Below, piece after piece: positions 42,936-53,163 of a stretch of 64,000 nt of DNA. The notes below the pieces were generated by a model that saw nothing but the letters and a program-made list of their open reading frames with translations, did not search any database and was not told the origin of the DNA. The translations under genes and the position numbers were made by a program. This DNA is from Megamerina dolium (lineage: Eukaryota; Arthropoda; Insecta; Diptera; Megamerinidae), in contig OY978527.1 of assembly GCA_963854835.1 (NCBI GenBank), positions 16,749,584 through 16,813,583 on the forward strand, written 5' to 3'. Each line of letters begins with the position of its first letter. Position 1 is the first letter of the stretch.

Positions 42936-43079
42936 AATCTACCATATTATAGAGAGCCTGATATCGGCATGGCTACGGGCTGTCTGCCATAGGTAAGTTT
43001 TTGTATCCTAATATTTGTGTATGTAAAATAATAATAATAACAACAACAATAATAATAATTCCAGTTCTTTAATCGAAAT

Positions 43080-43860
43080 CTGCAAGAATATCTTTTCTAT
43101 ATTACAATGAACTTGCCACACTCTTCCAGCTTATGGGACTATCACCGTTTAAAATATCAATAATTTCTTTTGCATTTAACGTTTTATTTCGTAGATATGC
43201 TACTTTTAATTGTCTTAATATTGGGCATCTTCCCATAAAATAAAACAAGTTTGAGGAAAACTTGCTCATATTGCACATAACACATGTTGAGGTAATAGTG
43301 GTCCCAAGGTTGTTCGCATTCAGTGGTAGAACATCACAGCGAGCCTTGAATACTATTGATACGTGGTGTAATAGTAGATTGTGCGATAGCTTTAGCACTC
43401 TCTTTAGAAAATATCTTTGTAATTTGTTGACTTCCTGATGTAAGGCTCCAAACCTGCGCTGTGTACGCTTGAATAGATCGACACACTGGTTGAAATATTT
43501 TCCATTTAGCTGTTAACGATACTTTATACGCCTAAATAGCAGTATTACTTAGTAATCCTCACTGGCTCTTTATTGAAAGTTCAGCTTTCTTTAATCGATA
43601 GCCTGCCACCCTTACAAAATACCATAATTTCAGACTTGCTGAGGTTAACCTCCTTATTCCATTTTGGGTAGTAGTTTTCTAGTTGATGTATCGTATCCTG
43701 TAAGGTTTGTGGATTATCAGCTAACCACACTAACTATGTCATCTGCATACATCAGTAGCCTGACGTATGTATTGCAAACGTGGACACCTCCTCCAAGATA
43801 ATCATGCAGAGTGGGGATAGTAAGCAACCTTGCTTTACGCCTGTGTAGGTTTCAAAATAT
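43080..43860 (-). mobile_element. LINE fragment (CR1/Jockey-group RT), antisense
   Basis: On the minus strand, about 43760-43600 reads LMYADDIV (RT palm), then NPQTLQDTIHQLENYYPKWN and KEVNLSKSEIMVF. Then 43398-43102 reads ARCDVLPLNANNLGTTITST, CVMCN and LFYFMGRCPILRQLKVAYLR. The last part is the Cys-rich C-terminus seen in several insect LINEs. Two or more frameshifts lie between the blocks. It differs from both the RTE-like and the RNase H-type copies in this window, so it is a fourth LINE lineage here. The clade is inferred by motif style only. Confidence 0.72.
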
Positions 43861-44215
43861 TCTGATAATTCTTGGCCAGGCCATAGTGCGGTTTTTTTTG
43901 GTTGGTATTTACTTGCAATCAAGTTCAGAAGTAGGTGTAGTTTTCATACGATTTCGCTCATTTTTAAATTTACCTATTAGTTGGTTAAAAATAATCGTAT
44001 ATATTGTATGTATTAAGTCTCAACTGTGTACCTTTGTATTTTCCTTCGAAAAATGTGAAAACATAGGTGTAGGTTTTATCAAATTCCGCCCGTTCACCGG
44101 CCCATCCGTCCATGAGCTTGAGAATTCGTTTGCCTTCCTGTCCGCTTGCTATAGGTCTGTCGTAGGCCACAACGACCTCAAATCTCTCTAACACTTCCAA
44201 TCGTTTCATTGTGAC
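43861..44215 (-). repeat. Dispersed ~160 bp repeat family, about two units
   Basis: Antisense cores read GTAGGTGTAGTTTTCATACG with ATTTCGCTCATTTTTAAATT near 43930, and GTAGGTTTTATCAAATTCCG near 44070. A segment like TAAAAATAATCGTATATATT, also present at 14.66 kb and 41.09 kb, follows the first core. Confidence 0.55.
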
Positions 44216-44247
44216 ATCAGTTCTAGTAACTTTTAGATTTTTCCAGT

Positions 44248-44418
44248 TTCATTTGCTCAGAAAAAGTGATGTCACAAGTGTTCTGCCGTTCGGAACCGGC
44301 TAAAATAAGTAGGTCCATTCTAATACTGTCCAAAATTTAAGACGCACAACAGTAATGGAAGAGAAGCTCGGCCAATGAGCCCTTTGGAGCTTTAAGTGCC
44401 ACATATTTATTTTTATTT
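44248..44418 (+). mobile_element. SINE 3' half
   Basis: The body runs from GCTCAGAAAAAGTGATGTCA through TCGGAACCGGCTAAAATAAG and GCACAACAGTAATGGAAGAG to the second tail type, CTCGGCCAATGAGCCCTTTG and AGTGCCACATATTTATTTTT. The tRNA-like head and first half are absent. Confidence 0.82.
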
Positions 44419-44567
44419 TTTCTTGTAAAAAATAGAGCTGACATATTTGGAGACGAAATGCGGACTTTAATTTTTTTATTTTTGGACTATGCGATCGACC
44501 ACTGTGCATCAGCTTGAGTTTGGTTTGATGCAAAGGAGTAGGAATTAATTGACTTTTAACGCTGCTA

Positions 44568-44760
44568 TCCTGTAGGTAAGTGCTCAGTGGTTAGATCAGA
44601 TCGTTGGCCTCAGGTCTTGGGTTTAGTCCCCGGCTGACGCGGCAACTATCATATCGAAATTTTTCCATCGAACAGTGTATCGAACATTAAGCGAGGAGAC
44701 ATCAGTGTATCATATTCTGTGTTCTTTTGTAGCACTTTTCTGAGGAAGATGCCTTTTTAA
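44568..44760 (+). mobile_element. SINE 5' half
   Basis: The tRNA-like head is present but diverged: AGTGCTCAGTGGTTAGATCA (A-box region) and TTGGGTTTAGTCCCCGGCTG (B-box region). It is followed by ATATCGAAATTTTTCCATCG. The 3' half is missing. It lies about 150 bp after a 3' half (44248-44418), but the order (3' half first) shows they are separate copies. Confidence 0.6.
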
Positions 44761-46292
44761 AGGGGTAATTTGATATTTTGACAATAAAATGAATTGATTC
44801 GTCAGCTCGAATTTGGTTTGGCGCGGAATAATATTATTACGGCCCTTATTGCTCTACGCTGCCATCTTTAACTCATCTTTTATCTTGTACAAGAATCCAA
44901 ATTAGTTTAATTGAATACGATGCGATTATTTGATTTTCCCTGCGCTTCTTTGAATCTGTTTAGTGAGTAATGTCTAAGTAACAATTGCCCCTGTGTCTTC
45001 GTGTCAACGTGATAGTTAGTTACACAATTACGAGCTCAACTTGGCGTTCATGACTTCTACAGTAGATATTGTGCTCACTTCGAAATGTTGTGCAGCAATC
45101 CAATTGAGTCGCCGGCATGCCGTCCGTCGGCAATGCATTTATTTTTTGGGCACTTGGCGCTTGTTTGAATTTACCTGCGATTTATTTCAAAACCGATAAC
45201 ACGAGTACGAGCATTTTTCCAAATGATCTGTTCTCCTGGTCGATTGTGTTTCATTTCTCTGTTTCTCAATTTCTATATGCTTCTCATCTTATTCTTTAAG
45301 TCGGTAAATTTGTTAGCATAATTAATTATATTTTTTTAACGCTTGCCAACATGATTTCAGAATATTTCGTTTGACGTTACATCGTTGATGATTCGAATCA
45401 ACCACCAAGGTAATTCCATGGAAATCAATGTAATAGCATGGAATGAGGCAAAGAGAGCAGTGTGAACGCATTGAAATGAAATGCAATCACATCATTTCGA
45501 AAGATATTTATTAGAGATAATATTTGGGGAGGGGGAATGGGAGGCGTTAAAAATGTAATTAATTACCGGTAACGATTGATGCTATCGTTACAATATTTTG
45601 GTTTTCTTATTTTTTTTATATTTAACTTCTTGTTCATCTTTTTTCTTCTTCTTCTTCTTCGAACTATCATTTTGAGTCATCATATTGTCTTCATTGAATT
45701 ACAGGAGATTAATATTATTCTAATTAGGTAAACGTATTACGATTGTTTCCCATCCCACAAAAATGTTTATATAGAGACACTCTCGATTTAATGATGCTGC
45801 TGAACCTGATGATGATGATGATGATGATGATGAGCATTTTTAATGATCTTTTGTCAAATTAAATTTACTTATTTTTTATTTTTGTTCTTCGTTTTCACTT
45901 ACTTGTTTATGAAATATTGTCTATCGAATGCGTGAACGCTTTATTTAACCTTTTATACGCGTAAATGCATAGGTACGTGTTTTGACTGCCCTACAAGTAG
46001 TCATTTGTATTCTGTTTCACAAAACAATCTTAGGAATGTTATTGTTTGAACAACTGAAATTGTCGAATTTGATAGATAATAGTTACGTAAATTTGACATC
46101 ATGGTACATAGAGAAGCTGGTACATATGAGACAAGACCTAAAGCATTTTAGCTTCATTTTTCTTTACCACAAATTATTTTTGATTGACATACAGACTGCT
46201 CTAAAATGAAATATGAGAAAATAAAGTTAATTGAAAAAAGATCAAGTCGATTGTAAATTGAGTTATTGACAAATACAAGAAATTATTGGATA
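44761..46292. other. Non-coding DNA with TTC and GAT repeats
   Basis: It contains TTC repeats at about 45645-45660 and a GAT run at 45808-45832. The segment near 44800-44870 resembles 44510-44570 (CAGCTNGANTTTGGTTTG, then CGCTGC), flanking the SINE half. No gene is supported. Confidence 0.45.
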
Positions 46293-46294
46293 TA

Positions 46295-47607
46295 AAGGGT
46301 TATCCATTTTGCGGTTTCAAAAGTAAATGTAAATAAAACACATATAACATAATTTTTATCATGATATTTCTTTTTTTTTTATTATAAAGTTTGAACGTTG
46401 ACATTATGTGTGAAATACTACATCATTTAAATGACCACCACGCGAATTGTTGCAATCATCGATTCTTTTGAGGTAATTTTCGACCACTTTTTGACACATA
46501 TTGGGCGTTATCTCAGCCATAACGTGACGAATGTTGGTTTTTAGGTGCTCAAGAGTTAAAGGTTTATCTGCATAAACACGGTCTTTCGCGTAGCCCCACA
46601 AAAAAAAAAGTCAAGCGGTGTCAAATCGCATGATCTTGGTGGCCACTTGATATCGTCACGACGAGAAATTACGCGGCCAGAATATTTCTCTTGCAATAAA
46701 GCCATATTCGCTCGAGTTGTGTGGCATGTGGCATCGTCTTGTTGAAACCACATATTCTCTAAGTCGTATTCTTCAATAGCAGGCAAAAAAAAAGTCGGTT
46801 ATCATATGACCATAACGCTCCGAATTGACGGTGACAGTCGTTCCATCGTCGTTTTCGAAGAATTAAGGTCCAATCACACCTCCGGACCAAAGAGCGCACC
46901 AAGCAGTGACTTTTTGTGGATGTAGTGGCCTCTCTTCAATTACTTGAGGATTCTCAGAACCCCAAATATGACAATTTTGTTTGTTAACATACCCACCGAG
47001 TGAGAAATGTGCTTCGTCGCTGAAGAAAATTTTGTTCGAAAAATCGCCGTCCACCGCCTGTTGTTCAAGCACCCATTCGACGTACCTACGACATTGTGAA
47101 TGGTCAGCTGGCTTCAGTTGTTGTGTGAGCTGGATTCTATATGGATGTAGGTGTAGATCCAAATGCAAAATACGCCATAATGTGCCGTAAGACAGTCCTA
47201 ATTCCTGAGAACGACGAGGAATCGACACATTCGGGTCTTCGGCAACACTTTCACTTACAGCAGCGATATTTTCGGTGGTACGAGCGAAACGATGATGCAT
47301 CGGCCAGATACATATCTGTAACCGATCCAGTCTCTTCATATTTCTTCACAATTTTGCCAATTGCTTGCGTAGTTGGACGATTATGTAAACCATAATCTCC
47401 TCTTAAAGCACGATATGTGGCTGTGGCAGAATCACCATTTTTGTAGTAGGTTTTTACAATTTTAATGCGTTGTGCGATAGTTAAACGATCCATTTTCGCA
47501 AATGTCAGACTTTGAGCTGAAAAAGAAAGAAATTGTTTTAACAACTCAGTTTGACAGATGTCGAATTCTAGCCCTGTACTTTTGAAACCGTGAAATGGAT
47601 AACCCTT
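46295..47607 (-). mobile_element. Nearly full-length DD41D mariner-like element B
   Basis: The element is 1313 bp, bounded by inverted repeats of about 30 bp. Left is AAGGGTTATCCATTTTGCGG followed by TTTCAAAAGTA. Right is the complement ending at AAATGGATAACCCTT (47607). TA flanks both ends (46293-46294 and 47608-47609). The antisense transposase fills most of it. The length is typical of a complete mariner. The TIR start (AAGGGTT, TCCATT) is shared with element A at 513-2042, but the rest differs, so they are distinct subfamilies. Confidence 0.92.
46404..47493 (-). pseudogene. DD41D transposase, all three Asp present, frames broken
   Basis: It starts at MDRLTIAQRIKIVKTYY (47493) with the helix-turn-helix region. 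Then come VSIPRRSQELGLSYGTLWRI, FSNKIFFSDEAHFSLGGYVN (first Asp), ENMWFQQDDATCHTTRANMA (second) and RSCDLTPLDFFF (third), ending RGGHLNDVVFHT at 46404. Forty-one residues separate the second and third Asp. Lesions: a small indel near 47290, a TAA in the GVIGP segment at about 46863, and two frameshifts located exactly at T runs on the coding strand (A runs at about 46785-46793 and 46600-46609). The homopolymer ones could be real or base-calling errors. Its nearest relative here is the fragment at 616-1215. Confidence 0.9.
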
Positions 47608-47609
47608 TA

Positions 47610-48060
47610 CTTGATAGCAAGGCTTGCTTTAAAATTGACAAATTTGAATTTGGTATTGAGCTTCGTTGGTATTTTTATATTAAAGAAAAATCTGTTCATC
47701 ACCATTCACCAATCACAATTCGCTACTTTTGTTCACTGACAGCGAAATATCACATTAGTACAAAAATCACTAATCACTGTTATTGTAGACTAGCAGAAGA
47801 AATCACTATATCGATTTTTTATTCACGGTGATTAAATCACCGATAGTAAATATATATCATCTCTACAGATTAGTACATAATTTCAGCGTTGACAACTGCA
47901 TAATGACATTTTATAATTCTCAATTTTTAAAGACTTACAAACGTGTTCGAAAATATAAGAACAATAGGGACAAACGATTTAAAAATAAATCGTTTGTATA
48001 AAAATTAAATCGTTTACTTTCTCAAAATTCCTTTTCGATATTTTCATTAGTATTGTATTA
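47610..48060. other. Non-coding spacer with a small palindrome
   Basis: A perfect 11 bp inverted repeat (ACAAACGATTT / AAATCGTTTGT, 6 nt loop) lies at 47970-47997. No gene or other repeat was recognised. Confidence 0.45.
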
Positions 48061-48860
48061 TTGTTATTATTATGAGAGGGGTCCTAGGTATATTGTGCAC
48101 CCCATTATGGACTAGACTATTTCTCTAAGTCAAGCATCCATAAGGAAGTTTAGTATAAATCCTACCTTAATGGACTTCAGCAGATTTTCGGGTATTATAA
48201 CTTCCCCGAAGTTTTTCTTTCTTGTATGCACGTCTCCAACACATTTTTTGCAGTTTCATTCTCCTCCCTGCAATGTCGGCACGTTTTCATCCGAGAAGAT
48301 TCCCAGTTTCTTTAGGTGATAATTCAACCTGCAGTGTCCTGTCAATAATCCCCTGATGATTCTTATATTATTCTTGTTTAAACTTATACATTCCTAAAAG
48401 TGTCTTCCTGAAAGTGTCAAGTGGATTGGGACAACCCTGGTAGGTTTTCCCAGTATGATTGTCGTTCTGATTCTTCACTCCTTTTAATGAGCATGGATAA
48501 AGCTCCTTTCCCCAGACCACAGAAGGGTTCTGGGCCTACAAAGGGTGTTGCAGCTTCCTCCCTGGCCAACTCCAATATATCCTGAAACCCAAAGATCCAT
48601 AATTGGATATTTTCACCAAGTTTATTCAGCTTGTCAAAACATTCCCACACCAGTTTCGATTTCACCTGGTTAGAAGGATTAGAAGGATTACAATCCTTCT
48701 ATTCCGGTATTGACGCATGATGTTGAAGTGGGCACAACTGTCAATAGCGTATATTTCCTCTTGAAAGACAGTAGTCCGAGTATTATATCCCCGGGCCAGC
48801 TCCGGCCCCTTCATTAGTCAAGGAGCCGTCTGTAAACTATGTTATCATGTTCTGGTTTAT
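48061..48860 (-). mobile_element. RNase H-type LINE, C-terminal fragment
   Basis: The minus strand (48665-48417) reads LNKLGENIQLWIFGFQDILE, then LAREEAATPFVGPEPFCGLG and SYWENLPGLSQST. These are the end of the RNase H domain (the A-D/E-L-A-R segment) and the following 'GPEPFCG ... W ... GlrQsK' region of I/LOA/R1-group LINEs. Downstream (to about 48230) a decayed zinc-knuckle region is suggested. The 3' end near 48061-48110 lacks the tail of the copy at 51.9 kb. Several frameshifts; inactive. Confidence 0.72.
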
Positions 48861-49380
48861 CCCGTATGTTTCATTATGTAATAAATGCAGAAAAAAGAAA
48901 ATTCGGAAAATGAATCTATGTTTCTTAATTTTATCATCGTCCAAATAATAAGAACAAAGAGGAAAATAAGACAAAATTTAAATATTATTCAAAACTGATG
49001 TACTTATTTGTTCTGAAAATTAGTAAGAAGTAGCTTCATCACGATTTGCTTTAAATTCTTTGATTCTGGTAGTCATTGAACTAATTAAAATACAATATCT
49101 TGATAAACGGGTATTATCCCAAGAGTTCTGGGCAGCGGTCCACATCTGTGAAATATTTTTTTTTTGGTTTTGCGCTCCAAAAAGCTCAATCGGTTCTCAA
49201 CCATGGTTGACAAAGGAGAGAAGTGGGGGAAGGAGGAAAAACACCCTTTTTTTTTTTGAGGGTGGTCTCGGATTTTCTGTGGTTCCCGGCAACCCAGCCA
49301 GCCACAGAATTGGCGACCAGTCAGCCATGGGAGCGGCACCCCCGCCTTAAACCGAATAGGCACCCCGGTCGATTTCGATT
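48861..49380. other. Non-coding, GC-rich patch of unknown origin
   Basis: Positions 49230-49380 are markedly GC-rich (GGTGGTCTCGGATTTTCTGT, GAGCGGCACCCCCGCC) and resemble retroelement untranslated sequence, but I cannot place it. No gene recognised. Confidence 0.35.
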
Positions 49381-49652
49381 CTCCCAGGCTTAACACCAGT
49401 AATAACGTCGGCCTGGAAATATTGCTAAGGATAACTTTTGGTAACATGTTCTACTTTGGGTTAAGTAAGCAATTGAGAAGTCGAGCCCTTTCTCGAGGGC
49501 ACTGTACAAGGTTCTCATCATACCTGTCCTTACTTATGGCGTAGATGCTTGGATAATTTCCACCTCAGATGAGTGAATGCTAGGAGTTTCACCAGAAAAA
49601 TCCTACCTATTTGCGTGGGCGACGTGTATCGAATAGGGTACAACCATGAGCG
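49381..49652 (+). mobile_element. RTE-like LINE internal fragment
   Basis: The sense strand gives the RT C-terminal blocks TSNNVGLEILLRITFGNMFY, FGLSKQLRSRAL and a 'VLTYGVDAWIISTSDE' segment. It ends near the YRIGYNHER region, where a mariner fragment follows. Several indels; neither LINE end is present. Confidence 0.78.
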
Positions 49653-49739
49653 CTAATTTTTTCAATAGTTTCACAGTAGGCGCTTTTGGCGTACAAAAAC
49701 GATTCGTGGGAGATAAAGGAACTATTTTTATTTTCTCTG

Positions 49740-50080
49740 ATATATTGTGCATTCAACGAGTGCATAGGGAGAATACCGTGAATGTAAAGACTGCGCAAAA
49801 GTGGTTTTTCAAATTCCAAAGTGGTGATTGTGACATTGAGGATGCCCCACGCTCTGGTCGTCCTGAGATCTTTAACTCCGACGCCTTGCTGGAACTCGTG
49901 GAAGCTGAGCCAAGTTTAACACTCGATATGATGGCTGGAAAGTTAAATTCATCACATGGCACAGTTTACAGACACCTGGTTCAATTGAGCAAAGTTCCAA
50001 AACAGAGAGTGTAAGTGTGTTCTCAGCTAGAAAATGCAAGTTTTTGAACCGTATTGTTACTGGGGACTATAAATGGGTCC
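49740..50080 (+). pseudogene. Mariner transposase, DNA-binding region
   Basis: Translation from 49790 reads KTAQKWFFKFQSGDCDIEDA, PRSGRPEIFNSDALLELVEA, EPSLTLDMMAGKLNSSHGTV and YRHLVQLSKVPKQRV. This is the paired helix-turn-helix domain, including the PRSGRP (GRPR-like) linker. After a frameshift, FLNRIVTGDYKWVL at about 50035-50080 gives the first catalytic region. The rest of the catalytic domain is absent. No TIRs were recognised. A 5' extension to 49655 is open but not mariner-like. Confidence 0.85.
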
Positions 50081-50089
50081 TTTAGATGA

Positions 50090-50690
50090 TTTTGATGTTG
50101 TATTTTCTGACTTTTTGCATGAAAATATGAAATTCTTCAGCTGAAACTCGGTGCATAAAAATATGTTTAGAAACAAAAAGACGACGTTGAAAATGGACGT
50201 AATCGGATAAAAGCTACACCTATTTTCTATGGAACAAAATGTGTTCGATGTGAAATTTACTAGCTTTTTCCACTAAAATCTGGCAAGTAAAATCATTTTA
50301 AGCAACTAATAGATGATTTTAAAAATTAACGTATTCGAAAGAGAACTTGGTCTACCTCTCACACAGAAAACTATTTCCAAATCGATAATTTCGCACCTGT
50401 TGTACGAAAACACAAAATTATCGACCTGACAAGCGGTACATAATATTCTTAGCAGCAAAAAAAAATCGAAGTTGAAAATTGATGTGATTGGATAAAAACT
50501 ACGCCTACCAGCTATACACAAAATTTTTTTTTAATATACATTTCCTGATATTTTTTTACGAAAATATAAAGCAATTGAGCTGAAATTAGGTGCATAAAAA
50601 TATAAAATATTTACTTTTCGGATGAAAACCACGCGTACCTCCTATGCAAAAAATATTTTTTGACTTTTTGCACGAAAGTACGAGGGCGGT
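50090..50690 (+). repeat. Dispersed ~160 bp repeat family, about four units
   Basis: Units share the order CTGACTTTTTGCATGAAAAT, 'AGCTGAAACTCGGTGCATAA', AAATAT, 'GACGACGTTGAAAATGGACG', then 'TAATCGGATAAAAGCTACAC' and CTA. Starts are near 50107, 50390 (altered), 50545 and 50665. The last unit is cut where a mariner-like end and the LINE at 50737 follow; the family resumes at 52290. Confidence 0.65.
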
Positions 50691-50736
50691 CCCAGAAGTA
50701 CCTTATCTCAACATAATCTCCTTTTAGCTCTATACA

Positions 50737-51903
50737 TGGGAAACTTGTATGGAAAGCATTCAGCAGACAACAAGCTTATGCATTAGCGGAGCTCTCAGAA
50801 CAACTCCCACAGCGGCAATGAATGTGAATGAACTAGCAGTAAAATTGAGGTATTGAGGCTAAGAGAATTATCTCTTCTAGCCACTAACTCAGGGGGGCAC
50901 TCTGCTATCCTAGGAAAGTCTACACTCATCCCCAGGACCACTGACTTCTGTAGTTCGGTGGAACTGCAGATAGAAAAGCCATTCACCACGATCTTCCCTT
51001 CAAGAAAAGACTGGGATGGCAAAATAGAGGCAAGTGGGAGGAGAGTGTCTACTCCAAGGAGCTAGGCAGGTATTTCTTCCGTTTGCCAGACCATTGTGAT
51101 GCATTTCAGGCTGAAATCTTAGGCATCAAAGAAGCTCTTTCAATAGTCAAGAAATATGTTCTGACCACAAAAGAAATATTTATCTAGTCGGACAGTCAGT
51201 CTGCTCTGAGATCACTGCAATCAGCAAGACATTCATCCACTACAGTGATTGAATGTCGTGAACTATTAATCGAGCTTTCGGAATACTTTAACATAACTCT
51301 GTCTTGGATACCCGGCCATAGCAAGGCGGATGAATTGGAAAGGCACGGTAAGACAATGCCACTCCATCAGGACAAGGCTTTGGTCCCAATGCCACTGACA
51401 ACTTGCAAGTTGCTAATGGATAGGTTTACCATCGATGTCGCCAACACATGTTAGAGACAAACTGTTTAACTAGTAGGCTAACATGGCCGGAATGGAGCTT
51501 AAGTCGAACTAGGCTACTTTTGAAATGTAATAGAATGGACACCAGAAGAACAATTGGGGTTCTAACTGGCCATTGCCTTATCGGTAAGCACGCATATAGA
51601 CTAGAGGCACCTTTTTACGACTATTGTAAAAGCTGTCAGGATGTTGAAGAGGAATAAACCGTAGAACACCTTCTGTGCGAATGCATGGCTCTGTGCAGGA
51701 GGAGGTTTAATGCACTCTGCATCGACTCTCTTGACAGCATCACAGAAGTTGCAAATATAAAATTAACCAAGATTATTTCATTCATTAAATCCACAGGATG
51801 GTTTAGAGAGGACCCAATGGGATAATGATAAGCTTCAGTGGTATCACAATGGGCCTTCAAATGGCCTAAGTGCGTCGCAGGACAGCCACCCTACCTACCT
51901 ACC
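50737..51903 (+). mobile_element. RNase H-type LINE (I/LOA/R1 group) with target duplication
   Basis: A perfect 12 bp target duplication, TAGCTCTATACA, lies at 50725-50736 and 51904-51915. The sense strand encodes an RNase H domain: YFFRLPDHCDAFQAEILGIK (Glu), then a stop before SDSQSALRSLQS (Asp), ITLSWIPGHSKADELERHG (His/Asp). It is followed by the C-terminal region with TRRTIGVLTGHCLIGKHAYR, LEAPFYDYCKSCQDVEEE and VEHLLCECMALCRRRF. RT and endonuclease are missing, so it is 5'-truncated. The 3' end (51837-51903) reads AGTGGTATCACAATGGGCC, GGCCTAAGTGCGTC, CAGCCACC and (CTAC)n repeats; this tail recurs in SINE copies at 8.4, 25.5 and 60.7 kb. Confidence 0.92.
50960..51790 (+). pseudogene. LINE RNase H and zinc-knuckle C-terminus
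   Basis: This is the coding part of the preceding LINE. The RNase H fold is present from about 51030 to 51345, with the His of WIPGHS and the Asp of KADEL readable. TAG at 51185-51187 sits just before SDSQ. The C-terminal portion (51448-51657, continuing after a TAA to about 51790) has the TGH motif, two CxxC-like pairs and the VEHLLCEC knuckle. RNase H in this LINE group removes RNA from the RNA/DNA hybrid after reverse transcription. Stops and at least one frameshift (near 51450) make it inactive. Confidence 0.82.
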
Positions 51904-51915
51904 TAGCTCTATACA

Positions 51916-52051
51916 GCTTCTTTTCCCAGCGATATTCTATAGCTTCGATACCCCCTGTTTATACTAAACAACGTGGCGCATTGAAAATGAAAACTTGTGT
52001 TTTATAAGGTTGCCACTTTTCACCAAAGTAATTTTTTTCAAACTACTGCCG
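51916..52051. other. Continuation of the LINE's target sequence
   Basis: The sequence AGCTCTATACAGCTTCTTTT, CCCAGCGATATTCTATAGCT joins in meaning to ACATAATCTCCTTTTAGCTC before the LINE. Together these resemble the antisense 5' region of a mariner element, but too little is left to name it. Confidence 0.35.
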
Positions 52052-52285
52052 TCACACAAACTCTTTGTTCGATATTTTTATCCATAGTAAAAATCGCAAC
52101 GCACACAAAAGGTTGACTTGTTCCTAATGACGCCGTAACCAAACTAAATGACACATAGCAATAAAAATTCACAGAATAGTGGCTGACAGTTGTGCCAACC
52201 TGGGAAAAAAAATTTTTTTAAATATTCTCAGAGGAAAAATTAAAAATGAGAATTTCCGGTTTCCGGGTACTTATTTGACAGAATG
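52052..52285 (-). mobile_element. Truncated mariner deletion derivative (right half)
   Basis: From TCACACAAACTCTTTGTTCG to the right terminal repeat GTACTTATTTGACAGAATG this matches the element at 52813-53161 in the same orientation, with small differences (an extra AACCTGGGAAAAAA stretch and a duplicated TTCCGG). Its left terminal repeat is missing. TA follows the right end at 52286-52287. Confidence 0.78.
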
Positions 52286-52289
52286 TATT

Positions 52290-52510
52290 CTTAATTACGA
52301 AACAAAATATTTGAAAATAGACATAGTCGGTGGATTACGGACTACGTTGAAATTCGAATAGATATTTTCTGACTTTTTGCACAAAAATATAAAATTACTA
52401 AAGTGAAATTCGGTATAGGGAAAAAGTATTAATAGACGACGTTAAAAATAGACGCAATTGGATGGGAACTACTCCCACCTCCCATATAAAAAAGTATGAC
52501 TTTCAAATGT
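52290..52510 (+). repeat. Dispersed ~160 bp repeat family, one to two units
   Basis: The unit reads TTTTCTGACTTTTTGCACAA, AAATATAAAATTACTAAAGT, GACGACGTTAAAAATAGACG, then CAATTGGATGGGAACTACTC. This continues the family interrupted at about 50690 by the LINE and mariner material. Confidence 0.6.
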
Positions 52511-52810
52511 ATTTAATATACATTAATGCATTCAATGAAACAAATTAAGCTTACCTTATGACACAATGCAATATGTGTGCGTGTTTATGTGTGCTGTTGA
52601 TATTAAGTGTATGAAATTCATATTAATGTATTAAACGCTAATTAACAAAAAAAAAAATTAAATATATACTTAGCATATTTGGCAAAAAAAAAATCATAAT
52701 AATAATAATAATAATAATAAAATACAATAAAAGAGTTAATATACTAGCAACAATGGCAAATTAATTATTCAAATAATAAGAAATAGTCATGCATATACTT
52801 GACTGTTACA

Positions 52811-53163
52811 TACATTCTGTCAAATAAGTACCCGGAAATCCTCATTTTTAATTTTTTTTTCGACATGGTTGAATCACCAAATGTTTTTTTCAACATTTCC
52901 AACGTTTTGGCACAAGAAATTTCGTTTGTAACACAAAATTTCACACAAACTCTTTGTTCGATATTTTTATCCATAGTAAAAATCGCAACGCACACAAAAG
53001 GTTGACTTGTTCCTAATGACGCCGTAACCAAACTAAATGACACATAGCAATAAAAATTCACAGAATAGTGGCTGACAGGCTGACAGTTGTGCCAATTTTT
53101 TGAAATATTCTCAGAGGGAAAATTAAAAATGAGAATTTCCGGGTACTTATTTGACAGAATGTA
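52811..53163 (-). mobile_element. 349 bp mariner deletion derivative with ~44 bp TIRs
   Basis: The left end is CATTCTGTCAAATAAGTACC (from 52813), continuing CGGAAATCCTCATTTTTAAT. The right end is the near complement, ending CTTATTTGACAGAATG at 53161. TA flanks both sides. The minus strand still encodes the start of a mariner transposase: MDKNIEQRVCVKFCVTNEIS, CAKTLEMLKKTFGDSTMSKK (beginning at about 52974). The sequence then jumps to the 3' terminus, so nearly all of the DNA-binding and catalytic domains are deleted. It is a MITE-like derivative that would depend on a transposase in trans. A truncated sister copy lies at 52052-52285. Confidence 0.9.

Noticed and set aside
49085..49447. Open frames over a GC-rich patch at 49.1-49.4 kb
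   Set aside because: Frames on both strands, no recognisable domain; more likely an untranslated part of a retroelement.
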